Source of the DNA: Stomoxys calcitrans
Lineage: Eukaryota; Arthropoda; Insecta; Diptera; Muscidae
Length of the DNA: 64,000 bases
NCBI RefSeq assembly: GCF_963082655.1
Contig: NC_081553.1
Span: forward strand, 30,449,080-30,513,079
Direction: 5' to 3'
How positions within the stretch are numbered: position 1 is the stretch's first letter; every line of letters starts with the position of its first letter. Positions 21,999 through 33,039 of this stretch are shown in pieces. The notes under the pieces are model-generated. The model searched no databases and was not told the origin of the DNA. It saw only the letters and a program-made list of their open reading frames with translations. The translations under genes and the position numbers were made by a program.

Positions 21999-23324
21999 CA
22001 TCAAGGACAAACGCTATTGATTTTGAAAAAAATCGGTTCAGATTTAGATATAGCTCCCATATATTTCTTTCATCCGATATGGCTTTTTAAGGCTGTAGAA
22101 GCCCCAATTTTCGCCCGATCTTTACAAAATTTGGCATTGGGTATTTTATTTGAGATCTACATATGTGTGGAAAATTTCATGAAAATCGGTTCAGATTTAA
22201 ATATAGCTCCCATATATATCTTTCAACCGATATGGCCGTTTAAGGCTGCAGAAGCCACAGTTTTAGTCCGATCTTTAAAATATTTTGCACGAGATGTTTT
22301 ATTTGGCGTCCTAATATGTGTGGAAAATTTCATGAAAATCGGTTTGGATTTAGATATAGCTCCCATATATATCGTTCATCCGATATGGCCGTTTAAGGCT
22401 GTAGAAGCCACAATTTTGTACCTATTATATATAAAATTTCGCAGGAGGTGCTTCATTTGACGACCTCATATGTGTGCAAAATTTCATAAAAATCGGTTCA
22501 GATTTAGATATAGCTCCCATATATATGTTTAGCCCGATTTGCACTTAAATGGCCGTAGTAGCTACAATTTTCAACCGATCTGTACAAAATTTGCCACGGA
22601 CTGTTTTATTACTGATCTTAATATATCTGGAAAATTTCATCAAAATCGGTTCAGATTTAGATATAGCTCCCATATATATATCTTTCATCCGATTTGAACT
22701 ATTAAGTCTGTAGACGCCACAATTTTGGTCCGATCTTCACCAAATTTGGCGTGATATCGTGTTTGTAAAGTCTAAATGTATGTGCAAAATTTCATAAAAA
22801 TTGGTTCAGATTTAGATATACCTCCCATATATATCTTTCATCCGACTTGGCCTTTTAAGGCTGTAGAAGCCACAATTTTGGTCCGATCTTTACAACATTT
22901 TGCATGAGGTGCTTTATTTGACGTCTTAGTATGTGTACAAAAATCGGTTTAGATTTAGATATAGCTCCCATATATATCGTTCATCCGATATGGGCTTTTA
23001 AGGCTGTAGAATCCACAATTTTCGTCCGATTTTGCATGAGACGTTTAAATTGACATCAAAATACGTGCGCAAAATTTCATTTAAATCAGTCCCAATTTAG
23101 ATATAGCTCCAATGTGTATACTTCATCCGCTATGGACTTTTAAGGAAGTAAAGTCCACAATTTTGGTCACACCTATACAATATAGGGCGTGAGATGTTCT
23201 CTCTATGTCCCAGTATGTGTCATTAAAATTGGCACAGCTTTCAATATAACTCCCTCCTTTTATCCGATATGGCCTTTTAAAGGTGTGGAAATCCTAATCT
23301 TTTGTCCTATGGTAGGAAAATCTA
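21999..23324 (+). mobile_element. HINE-C array, 5' truncated
   Basis: About eight modules of ~155-160 bp, each with 'aaaatcggttcagatttaga', 'atatagctcccatatatatc', 'tttcatccgatatggc' and 'taaggctgtagaagccac'. It begins at 'aggacaaacgctattga' and stops at 'tttgtcctatggtaggaaaa', the same internal borders seen in the fuller copy at 31392-33039. Both outer ends are missing. Confidence 0.75.
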
Positions 23325-23575
23325 GCAAATGCAAATTTTGCCTATGAACAAATTTTTCAAATTTTTTATAACCGAATCCGAACGGCGTGCTGCAGTGCGA
23401 CACCTCTTTGAAGAGACGTTTTACATGGCATAGTACCTTCCAAATGTTGCCAGCATCAGGAGGGGATAACTACCGCTGACAATTTTTTTTCTTAATGGTC
23501 TCGCCAGGATTCGAACCCATGAGTTCAGCATCATAGGCGGACATGCTAACATCTGCGCTACGATGGCCACCATGC
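23325..23575 (-). mobile_element. tRNA-derived SINE
   Basis: Reverse copy. The tRNA-like head at ~23500-23572 has a B box (reverse of GGTTCGAAtCC) and an A-box-like 'gcgtagcgcagatgttagca' in reverse. The body has 'cagcggtagttatcccctcc' in reverse, and the tail starts near 23325. Same family as 24617, 25067, 41666 and 49034. Confidence 0.8.
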
Positions 23576-24519
23576 TTGACAGTAATTACTTTCAAAAGTT
23601 CAAAAAAAATCTCTAAAGGCTTAAGGTAATGTTTGCATTCAATTCATTCAAAGTGAATGTCGAAAAAGAAAGAAATCAAAATTTCCGCATGATTTATTAT
23701 CGTTTTCTTTATCTTATTTTCATTGCTAAATTTCAAGCTTTTACAATATCTCAATTGCTCTCTTCAATAGATTTTTTCTTTTGTTTTTTGTGTTGGCAAT
23801 TTTATTTAATTTTTATAGATTACATCTCCATGACACAAAAAAACAAAGAAATCATTATACAAAGTTTCGTTGTTGTTGCCTTGACAAAATAAACTTTTCA
23901 ATTTAAACAAAGGCCAACAACGATGAGGCAAAAAAAAGTGAGTTTTTTTTTCTTCTAAATCATCCTCGTTAATTCCACAATTAATTTTCTAATTTATGTA
24001 TTTTTTATTATGCTTCGCCCTGCAATAAGGACTTGTTAAGATTTGTTTTTATTTTTCTTGGGGTTTATTGCTTTAAATTGGAGAATATTTTTTTTTTTAA
24101 TGTTTGTCTGTCCCTTGGCTGTGTCATAATATCTTCCTTATCTTAAATCATGTTTGGGGGGCATTTTCACATTGCCTTGTGTTCGCATCGCGTTCGCCTG
24201 GTGTCTGTTCATGAATTTTATTGTTTTCTTAACGTCTCTATCATTTGGAGTTTTTCTTTACCGTTGTGCTGCTTCCCATTTAACTTCCTTCCGATATTAA
24301 AACACATTTCCCATTAACTGCAGAAGCAAAAGCTGATTTCGTTTGTCAGAGAGCAGAGTAGTAGTGGGAGGTCATGGAACAGTGGGTTAAGTACTGGAAA
24401 TGAGCAAATAATTAACATACAAAAAAAAAAAAAAAAAAATTAAAAGGGGAGCGTCAAAAAAAAAAATCAAAAATTTTACTACAATTTTGAATTTTACTGT
24501 TGTTGGACTTTCTAAAGAA
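23576..24519. other. intron 3, AT-rich unique sequence
   Basis: No transposon recognised. An A-rich tract lies at ~24421-24470. The open frame at 23629-23892 has no splice context or homology I recognise. Confidence 0.5.
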
Positions 24520-24609
24520 TCGCCACGTGCATAATGACATATTCAAATCGGATGTAACTTGCGGCGTCCAGAGGCTTAAGATATTAAATCAGAAGATCGG
24601 CTATATCAG

Positions 24610-24919
24610 TTTTTTGGAGGCCACCGTGGCGTAGAGGTGACCATGTCCGCCTATGACGCTGAACGCCTGGGTTCGAATCATGGCGAGACCATCAGAAAAA
24701 ACTTTTCAGCGGTGGTTTTCCCCTCTTAATGCTGGCAACATTTGTGAGGTACTATGCCATGTAAAACTTCTCTCCAAAGAGGTGTCGCACTGCGGCAAGC
24801 CGTTCGGACTCGGCTATAAAAAGGATGCCTCTTATCATTAACTTGAATCGGACTGAACTCATTGATGGGTGAGAAGTTTGCCCCTGTTCCTTAGTGGAAT
24901 GTTCATGGGCAAAATTTGC
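24610..24919 (+). mobile_element. tRNA-derived SINE, full length
   Basis: Begins GGAGGCCACCGTGGCGTAGA (A box GTGGCGTAGAGGTGACC), then a B box GGGTTCGAATC at ~24669. A body follows with 'cagcggtggttttcccctc', 'gtactatgccatgtaaaact' and 'tcggactcggctataaaaag', and a tail ending 'gttcatgggcaaaatttgc'. Flanked by ATATCAG at 24603-24609 and 24920-24926, which fits a short target duplication. Removing the SINE rejoins a HINE-B 'gctatatcaggttat' word. Confidence 0.88.
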
Positions 24920-25064
24920 ATATCAGGTTATTAACTGACTTGGATCATAAGACAATTAGAAATTGTAACAAAACAAGCCGTGGAAAACTTTAGCCAAATC
25001 GGATAACAATTTCGGCTTTCAGGGTCTCAAGCCGTCAAATCCGGGGATCGGGTTTTTATGGATT

Positions 25065-25400
25065 TAATGCTTTAATGTTTCCCAAACATCCCATTGCGGA
25101 ACAAATTAGGGGGAAATTAACTTCTCATAATATCAATTGAGTGCTGCCCGTTTCAAATTCAAGCTCAATGATAAGGGGACCTCCGGTTTAATGCCGAATC
25201 CGAACGGCGTGTCAATGAAAAATGGCACCTCTTCTTTGAGAAGTTGTATATGGCTGATATACTCACAAATGTCGCCAGCATTTGGTGAGGGGATAACCAC
25301 CGCTGAAAAATGTTTTAAGATGTTCTCGCCGACAGGATTTGAACCCGGACTCTTGGGCACGATAGGCGGGCATGCTTACCTATGCACCACGGTGGCTCCC
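25065..25400 (-). mobile_element. tRNA-derived SINE, full length
   Basis: Reverse copy with the tRNA-like head at ~25330-25396 ('tatgcaccacggtggctccc' end) and B box in reverse ('ggatttgaaccc'). It has the same body as the 24610 copy. TTTTATGGATT flanks it at 25054-25064 and 25401-25411, an 11-bp target duplication. Apparently a different subfamily from 24610, as the body is more diverged. Confidence 0.85.
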
Positions 25401-25646
25401 TTTTATGGATTATATATTATTTTGGATTAAAGATCGGATTTGGATTATAGATCGGATCGGTCTATATCGGATTATAAACCGATTTGGACCATACTAGTCA
25501 CGGTTAGAAGTAATAGCAAATCACTTCGTCTAAAATGTTAGCCAGATTGGAGGACAATTGCCTCTTCAACGGGCTCAGGAATTCAAATCGAAGGACCTTT
25601 TTTATATGGCATCTCTATCCCAATCTGAAATGATATGGCCCATTTG

Positions 25647-25868
25647 TAGAGATGGGCGATGGGTACATACCCAAAAGGAATTTACCCAGTAAATTGGGTA
25701 AATACTCGGATATTTACCCATCTATACCCAAAATTTAGGTATTTACAATTTTGCAGATATCTTGGGTATACAAATATTTTCCAAACTATTTTTGGTGATT
25801 TCGTATCTTTTGTATATAAACCTGACCCTCTGATCTAAAAAAATCGGATATTAATCATATATATCTTA
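25647..25868 (+). repeat. GGGTAAATACCC-rich MITE-like repeat
   Basis: Begins TAGAGATGGGCGATGGGTAC and contains repeated self-complementary GGGTAnnTACCC words. The same sequence occurs inverted at ~46600-46745 and, split by a mariner, at 44153-45235. The TAGAGATGGGC end resembles hAT-type termini, but I could not define matching ends or a target duplication. Confidence 0.55.
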
Positions 25869-25870
25869 TA

Positions 25871-26107
25871 TTGGGTTGCCCAAAAAGTAATTGCGGATTT
25901 TTCATATAGTCGGCGTTGAACAATTTTTTCACAGCTTGTGACTCTGTAATTGCATTCTTTCTTCTGTCAGTTATCAGCTGTTACTTTTAGCTTGCTTTAG
26001 AAAAAAAGTGTAAAAAAAGTATATTTGATTAAAGTTCAATCTAAGTTTTATTAAAAATGCATTTACTTTCTTTTAAAAAATCCGCAATTACTTTTTGGGC
26101 AACCCAA
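25871..26107 (+). mobile_element. mariner MITE (237 bp)
   Basis: TTGGGTTGCCCAAAAAGTAA ends in inverted orientation, with TA duplications at 25869-25870 and 26108-26109. The interior matches only the two ends of the longer mariner copies (transposase removed). Orientation follows the 'atttttcatatagtcggcg' end as 5'. Confidence 0.93.
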
Positions 26108-26109
26108 TA

Positions 26110-26905
26110 TATAAAATTGAATTTGTGTTTGTTTGTCGGTCTGTTTATTTGTTCCGAACAGACTGAAAAACGGCTGAACCGATTACCTTGAACCGAATAC
26201 TTTTTACAGATTGTGTAGGTTGGTCAGGAAGGAAACATAGGCTATATAATTTTTTGATATCGGAAGGGGGTCGAACCCTACCCCTTATCCCAAAAGTCCT
26301 ACCCAAAAATAAAAGTGGACCGATCGGCACAATATGGGATTCAAATGAAAGGTATTCAAGAGTAGAGTACGAATTTCATAATAAAAGTTGGGTCCAGGTA
26401 CCTGGGGGGCCACCTCAGCTCCAAAACCCCTTAAAATAGGGTTATTGGACAATATGGGACTCTACTGAAAGGTATTCGGGAATATATTACGAATATGGTC
26501 AGAAAGAAGAAATATCCTTTATAATTTGTTGATATCGGAAGGGGGCGGACTCTCCCCGTTACCCTAAAAATATCACCCAAAATTACAAGTGGACCGATAA
26601 AGACAATGTGTATATCAAATGAAAGGAAGTGGCGAGTAGAATACGAATATGGTAGTAAAAATTGGGTCCAAGTACCCAGGTAGTTGCCCTAACCCCAAAA
26701 TGTCTAAAAACAGACAAACTGGTCGTCCATAGCAATATGGGGCTTAAATGAAAGGTATTCTTGAGTAGATTACGAATCTAGCATACAAAATCAGATCGAA
26801 ATGTAGGGGTTCATCCCACCCTCCAAAAAACACCCCAAATGGGCATATGACCCATCATGACTATATGGGACTCGGTTTGTTTGTCTGTTCAGTAAAATCA
26901 AAAAA
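26110..26905 (+). repeat. repeat family D copy
   Basis: It starts with 'aaattgaatttgtgtttgtt' then 'actgaaaaacggctgaaccg'. Modules with 'gaagggggcggactctcccc', 'aaagtggaccgatcggcaca' and 'gggtccaggtacctgggggg' follow. It ends in a second 'atgggactcggtttgtttgt' just before a HINE-A. Class unknown; no ORF. Confidence 0.65.
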
Positions 26906-26907
26906 AA

Positions 26908-28550
26908 AACAAGTAAAAAGGCGTTAAGTTCGGCCGGGCCGAACTTTGGATACCCACCACTTTGGGTATATATGTAAACCTCCTTTCATCAAAATTCGGT
27001 GAAAATTGCATACCTTATGTCCCATATCAGTTATATCAAATTATGTTCCGATTTGGACCAAATACTAACAAGTACACTAGCAATACCTAAAAATAAAAAT
27101 AAACCGATCTGAACCATATACGACACGGATATCGAAAAGCCTAACATAAGTCACTGTGTCAAATTTCAGTGAAATCGGATTATAAATGCGCCTTTTATGG
27201 GCCCAATACTTTAAATCGAGATATCGGTCTACATGGTAGCTATATCCAAATCTGGACCGATTTGGGCCAAGTTGCATAAAAGTGTCGAAGAGCGTAACTG
27301 TAACACTGTCCCAAATTTCGGACAGTAAATGACTCTTTTATGGGCCCAAAGCCTTAGATCGAGAGATCGGTCTATATGACAGCTATATTGAAATCTGGAC
27401 CGATCTGGGCAAAATTGAAGAAGGACGTCAAAGAGCCTAACCAAACTCACTGTCTCAAATTTCAGCGACATCGGACAAAACCTAAAATCTAGATATCGGT
27501 CTATATGGCAGCTATATCCAACTCTGGACCGATCTGTGCGATATTGCAGAAGTATGTCAAGGGGCTTAACTTAACTCACTGTCCTAAATTTCGGCGACAT
27601 CGGACAATAAATGAGCATTTTATGGGCCCAAATCCATAAATCAAGAAATCAGTCTATATGGCAGCTATATTCAAATCTGAACCGATCTGGATCAAATTGA
27701 AGAAAGATGTCGAAGGGCCTAACACAACTCACTGTCCAAAATTTCAGCAAAATCGGACAATAAATGTGGCTTTTATGGACCTAACACCATAAATCGGAGG
27801 ATCGGTCTATATGGCAGCTATATCCAAATCTGTACCGATCTGAGCCAAATTAATGTAGCATGTCGATGGGCCTTACGCAATTCACTGTCACGAATTTCAT
27901 CAAAATCGGATAATAAATGTGGCTTTTGTGGGCCTAAGACCCTAAACCGGAGGATCGGTCTATATGGCAGCTGTATCCAAATCTGAACCGATCTGGGCCA
28001 AATTAACAGAGGAAGTCGAAAGGCCTAACACAACTCACTGTCCCAAATTTCAGCAAAATCGAATAATAAATGTGGCTTTTATGGGCCTTAGACCCTAAAT
28101 CGGAGGATCGGTCTATATGGCAGCTATATCCAAATCTGAACCGATCTGGGCCAAATTAACAGAGGAAGTCGAAAGGCCTAACACAACTCACTGTCCTAAA
28201 TTTCAGCAAAATCGGATAATAAATGTGGCTTTTATGGGCCTAAGACCCTAAATCGGCGGATCGGTCTATATGGGGGCTATATCAAGATATAGTCCGATAT
28301 AGCCCATCTTCGAACTTAACCTGCTTATGGACAAAAAAAGAATCTGTGCAAAATTTCAGCTCAATATCTTTATTTTTAAAGGCTGTAGCGTGATTTCAAC
28401 AGACAGACGGACGGACATGTCTAGATCGTCTTAGATTTTTACGCTGATCAAGAATATATATACTTTATAGGGTCGGAAATGGATATTTCGATGTGTTGCA
28501 AACGGAATGACAAAATGAATATACCCCCATCCTTCGGTGGTGGGTATAAA
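26908..28550 (-). mobile_element. HINE-A element, intact ends
   Basis: The plus strand begins AACAAGTAAAAAGGCGTTAA, palindrome GTTCGGCCGGGCCGAAC, then GGATACCCACCAC. It carries about seven A modules, an AACAGACAGACGGACGGACA microsatellite, 'tatatatactttatagggtc', and ends GGTGGTGGGTATAAA at 28550. The modules at ~27900-28250 are almost identical to each other, so the array has recently expanded or homogenised. Confidence 0.88.
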
Positions 28551-28555
28551 AAGAA

Positions 28556-28925
28556 AAATAGGTTATATAGTTTCATCCGAAATGCCCTTTTTAAGCTGTG
28601 GAATCCACAATTTTGGTCCGATCATACCGAAGCTTTGCATAAGGTGTTCTATTGGGTTGCCCAAAAAGTAATTGCTGATTTTTTAAAAGAAAGTAAATGC
28701 ATTTTTAATAAAACTTAGAATGAACTTTAATCAAATATACTTTTTTTACACTTTTTTTCTAAAGCAAGCTAAAAGTAGCAGCTGATAACTGACAGAAAAA
28801 AGAATGCAATTACAGAGTCACAAGCTGTGAAAAAATTTGTCAACGCTGACTATATGAAAAATCCGCAATTACTTTTTGGGCAACCCAATATTTAACATCT
28901 CAATACGTGTGCAACATTTCATCAA
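28556..28925 (+). repeat. HINE-C fragment split by a mariner MITE
   Basis: 'tttcatccgaaatgcccttt' and 'gtggaatccacaattttggt' before 28651, and 'tttaacatctcaatacgtgtgc' (a C-module word) after 28890, are joined across the MITE at 28652-28888. Confidence 0.65.
28652..28888 (-). mobile_element. mariner MITE (237 bp)
   Basis: Same family and length as 25871-26107 but reversed. TA at 28650-28651 and 28889-28890. Confidence 0.92.
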
Positions 28926-29183
28926 ATGTAAAATGTGAAACTGAGTCTCATCACTGGAAAAAACTCGCGCGTCTTCAGACAGGTTGTCAATCAGCATTTC
29001 ACATGCATTTTGATGGGCAACAAAATTGAATTCAGTTAATTATTCCACAACAGCCAATTAATAGGTATGAAATTTAAGGTCTTGATAGAGAATTCTTCGA
29101 ACAGTGATGTCAGCAATTCCTATAGCAGCTGTGTGTTTGCGAGCCGAACGCCGGGTAGAACGCACAACTCACTGCCTCACTCT

Positions 29184-29487
29184 TTCGATATTTTCCGGAG
29201 TTCTGATGGCCCGTTGAAATCAAATTTTGGGTTTAGCTACACTTCCACGCACCCGAAATGAGATAACCCATGATAGAAAAGTTCTTAATTCAGATGAGAA
29301 TGGCAACTTAAGCGATATGGTTATACCCACCACCATAGGATATTGTCCGGAGTTCTGATGGCCCGTTGAAGTCAAGTTTTGGGTTTAGCTACACTTCCAC
29401 GCACCCGAAATGAGATAACCCATGACAGAAAAGTTCTTAATTCAGATGTGAATTGCAACTAAAGCGATATGGTTATACCCACCACCA
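29184..29487. repeat. 152-bp tandem duplication containing a HINE-B start
   Basis: Two copies with a 152-bp offset (CCGGAGTTCTGATGGCCCG at 29195 and 29347). Each ends with GGTTATACCCACCACCATAG, the 5' end of the HINE-B that continues only after the second copy. A few substitutions separate the copies. Confidence 0.88.
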
Positions 29488-30855
29488 TAGGATGGGGGTA
29501 TACTAATTTCGTCATTCTGTTTGTAATACCTCGAAATATGTGTCTGAGACCCCATAAACTATATATTGGGTTGCCCAAAAAGTATTTGCGGACTTTTTAA
29601 AAGAAAGTAAATGCATTTTTTATAAAACTTAGAATGAACTTTAATCAAATATACTTTTTTTATACTTTTTTTCTAAAGCAAGCTAAAAGTAACAGCTGAT
29701 AACTGACAGAAGAAAGAATGCAATAACAGAGTTACAAGCTGTGAAAAAATTTGTCAACGCCGACTATATGAAAAATCCGCAATTACTTTTTGGGCAACCC
29801 AATATATTCTTGATCGTCATGTCATTCTAAGTCGCACGCTAATTTTCGAAGGAGTAAAGCTAGCCGCTTGAAATTTTTGCACAAATACTTTTTATTAGTG
29901 TAGGTCGGTTGGGATTGTAAATGGGGCAAATCGGTTCATGTTTTGATATAGCTGCCATATAAACCGATCTTGGGTCTTGACTTCATTAGCCTCTAGAGGG
30001 CACAATTCTCATCCGATTTAATTGATATTTTGCACGTAGTGTTTTGGTATCACTTCCAACAACTTTGTTAAGTATGGTTCAAATCGGTTCATAATATGGT
30101 ATAGCTGTCATATAAACCGATATTGGATCTTGACGTTTTGAGTCTGGTATAGCTGTCATATAAACCTATCTTGGATCTTGACTTCTTGAGCCAATAGAGC
30201 GCACAATTCTCATCCGATTTGACTGAAATTTTGCATGAGGTGTTTTATTATGACTTCCAACATTTGTACGAAGCATGGCGCAAATCAATTCATAATCTGG
30301 TATAGCTGTCATATAAACCGATACTGGATCTTGACTTGTTGAGTCTGGTATAGCTGTCATATAAACCGATCTTGGATCTTGACTTCTTGAGCCAATAGAG
30401 CCCGCAATTCTCATCTGATTTGGCTGAAATTTTGCATGAGGTGTTTTGTTATGACTTCCAATAACTGTGCTGAGTATGGCGCAAATCGGTCATAGCCTGA
30501 TATAACTGTCATATAAACCGATCTGGGATCTTGACTTTTGAGCCTCTAGAGGGCGTAATTCTATTTGGCTGAAATTTTGTACAACGGCTTCTCTCATGAC
30601 CTTCAACATAAGTGTCTAATATGGTCTGAATCGATCAATAACTTGATCCAGCTCCCGTATAAACCTATCTCCCGATTTTGTTTCATTTGGATAAGAATTT
30701 GCAAGGTGCAATTCTTATCCGAATGGACTTCATTCATATATGGTCCGAATCGGACTATAACTTGATGTAGCTCCAATAGCATAACAGTTCTTATTCATTA
30801 TTCTTTGTTTGCTTAAAAAGAGATATCGCACATAGATCTCGCCTAATGGGATCCA
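29474..30855 (+). mobile_element. HINE-B element with mariner MITE inside
   Basis: TATACCCACCACCATAGGAT start, 'accccataaactatata' block, MITE at 29566-29802, then 'tcttgatcgtcatgtcat'. B modules in forward orientation follow ('tttgatatagctgccatata', 'aaaccgatcttgggtcttga', 'cacaattctcatccgattt'). It ends in a degraded 'ttgtttgcttaaaaagagat' end near 30855; the GGCCGGGCC palindrome is lost. It carries an internal duplication of 'ctggtatagctgtcatataa'. Confidence 0.75.
29566..29802 (-). mobile_element. mariner MITE (237 bp)
   Basis: TTGGGTTGCCC ends, TA duplications at 29564-29565 and 29803-29804. Inserted in the TATATA of the conserved HINE 5' block. It has small differences (AGTATTTGCGGAC) from its siblings. 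Confidence 0.92.
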
Positions 30856-31391
30856 TTTATGGATTGATTTTCCAAATATTCTTTACTGGATAGTGCAGTT
30901 CCTACAAAAAAGTCCGCTTGTGATCTACAACATCTCCACTGGTCTCGGAGATATTCGACTTAGTTTTTTTTTTTTTTTTGCAATTTTGACCGAGATCTAC
31001 TTCGTATTTTGCAATTTGCGAAGACATTTTTGGTTCGATTTTCATATTTATGCACGATTTGGATTCGCGACAAAATTTGCAACGACTTTGCCGTGACAAG
31101 TGGCCACATCTGATTATTCAGTTAAAAGTTATACAGTTTGGAAAACAAAAAATGTGAATTTTTGCATTTTTTGGTCAAAAAATGGATTTTTATTGATTAT
31201 TGTTTATTGAAAAAACTTGCTTCAATACCTTTTTTTTTTAGAGAACATATTGAAGATGAGTTTTGAGTCCAATTTGAACTTAAATGGCTGCTATATGCAC
31301 TTCAAAATAGGCAACTTTTTTTTTGAAAAATTGGAAAAACCCCTCGAATTCAAAATTTCCAATGCCCAGATCCCCCAATTGGGCACTTGTT
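30856..31391. other. intron 3, unique AT-rich stretch
   Basis: Contains a T run at ~30965-30979. ORFs on both strands overlap here without recognisable homology. Nothing called. Confidence 0.5.
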
Positions 31392-33039
31392 TATACCCTG
31401 CACCACCACTGTGGTACAGGGTATTATAGATTTGTGCATTTGTTTGCTACGCTAAGAAGGAGAAGAGCTAGACGCAGTGATAAGTATACCGATCGACTCA
31501 GAATCATTTTCTGATTCGATTTAGCCATGTCCGTCTGTCCGTCTGTGAGTCCATGTATTATTGTAATTAAAGTGCAGGTCGTATTTGTTGTCCAATCGTC
31601 ACGAAATTTTCCACATGTCATTTTTTTGGCCCAAGGACAAACGCTATTGATTTTTTGAAAAAATCGGTTCAGATTTAGATACAGCTCCCATACATATCTT
31701 TCATCCGATATGCCTTTTTAAGGCTGTAGAAGCCAGAATTTTCGTCCGATCTTCACAAAATTTGGCATTGGGTTTTTTTATTTGAGGTCTACATATGTGT
31801 GCAAAATTTGATAAAAATCGGTTCAGATTTAGATATAGCTCCCATATATATCTTTCATCCGATATGGCCATTGAAGGCTGTAGAAGCCACAGTTTTAGTC
31901 CGATCTTTAAAATATTTTGCACGAAGTGTTTTGTTTGACGTCCTAATATGTGTGGAAAATTTCATGAAAATCGGTCCATATTTAGATATAGCTCCCATAT
32001 ATATATCCTTCATCCGATATGGCCGTTTAAGACTGTAGAGGCCACAATTTTTTACCGATCTTTACAAAATTTAACATGTGGAGTTTTATTTGACATCTCC
32101 ATATGTGTGCAAAATTTCCTGAAAATCGGTTCAGATTTAGATATAGCTCCTATATATATGTATCGCCCGATTTGCACTTAAATGGCCGTAGTAGCTACAA
32201 TTTTCAACCGATCTGCACAAAATTTGGCACGGACTGTTTTGTTACTGGACTTAATATATCTGAAAAATTTCATAAAAATCGGTTCAGGTTTGGATATAGC
32301 TCCCATATATATCTTTCATCCGATTTGAACTGTTAAAGCTGTAGAAGCCACAATTTTGGTCCGATCTTTACCAAATTTGGTGTGGATCCGTTTTTGTGAA
32401 GTCTCAATGTATGTGCAATATTTCATAAAAATCGGTTCAGATTTAGATATAGCTCCCATATATATCTTTCATCCAATTTGGCTTTCTATGGCTGTAGAAG
32501 CCATAATTTTGATCCGATCTTTACAAAATTTTGCATGAAGTTCTTTATCTGACGTCTTCATATATGTGCAGAATTTCATAAAAATCTGTTCAGATTTAGA
32601 TATAGCTACCATATATATCGTCCATTCGATATGGCCTTTTAAGGCTGTAGAATCCAAAATTTTCGCCCGATTTTACATGAGACGTTTAAATTAACGTTCC
32701 AATACTTGCGCAAAATTTCATTAAAATCAGTCCTAATTTAGATATAGCTCCAATGTGTATATTTCATCCGTAGGGACTTTTAAGGCAGTAAAAACCACCA
32801 TCAATATAACTCCCATATAATCTTTTATCCGATATGGCCTTTTAAAGATGTGGAAATCCAAATCTTTTGTCCTGTGGTAGGAAAATCTTACAAGGTCCTA
32901 AATTGCTATTTCAATTGGTATCCAAATTAAAGTCTGACTAGATTTCGAGATAAGTTCTAAATATAATAGGTACTGCATGCACTAGGTGGTGTATCGTCGG
33001 CACCGCCCGACTTTTGCCTTTCCTTACTGGTTACTTGTT
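31392..33039 (+). mobile_element. HINE-C element, near full length
   Basis: Begins TATACCCTGCACCACCACTG with an inverted partner (GTGGTACAGGGTATTATA), then 'atgtccgtctgtccgtctgt'. About seven C modules follow ('atcggttcagatttagatat', 'agctcccatatatatcttt'). The terminal region has 'tgcactaggtggtgtatcgt', the palindrome-like TCGGCACCGCCCGA, and the end CCTTACTGGTTACTTGTT at 33039. This copy shows that the C arrays share the overall plan of families A and B. Confidence 0.85.

Larger units (their letters stand above)
24520..25646 (-). mobile_element. degenerate HINE-B host of two SINEs
   Basis: B-module words ('ttagccaaatcggataacaa', 'attataaaccgatttggacc', 'ttttatatggcatctctatc') occur in three pieces, interrupted by SINEs at 24617-24919 and 25067-25400. 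It ends against a GGGTAAATACCC-type repeat at 25647. Confidence 0.55.

Noticed and set aside
22017..22460. 147-codon ORF (APIYIFHPIWPFKA repeats)
   Set aside because: HINE-C module read-through.
24617..24690. tRNA gene
   Set aside because: A- and B-box-like words are present, but they head a ~300-bp SINE body that recurs at five or more sites, and the acceptor stem is not intact.
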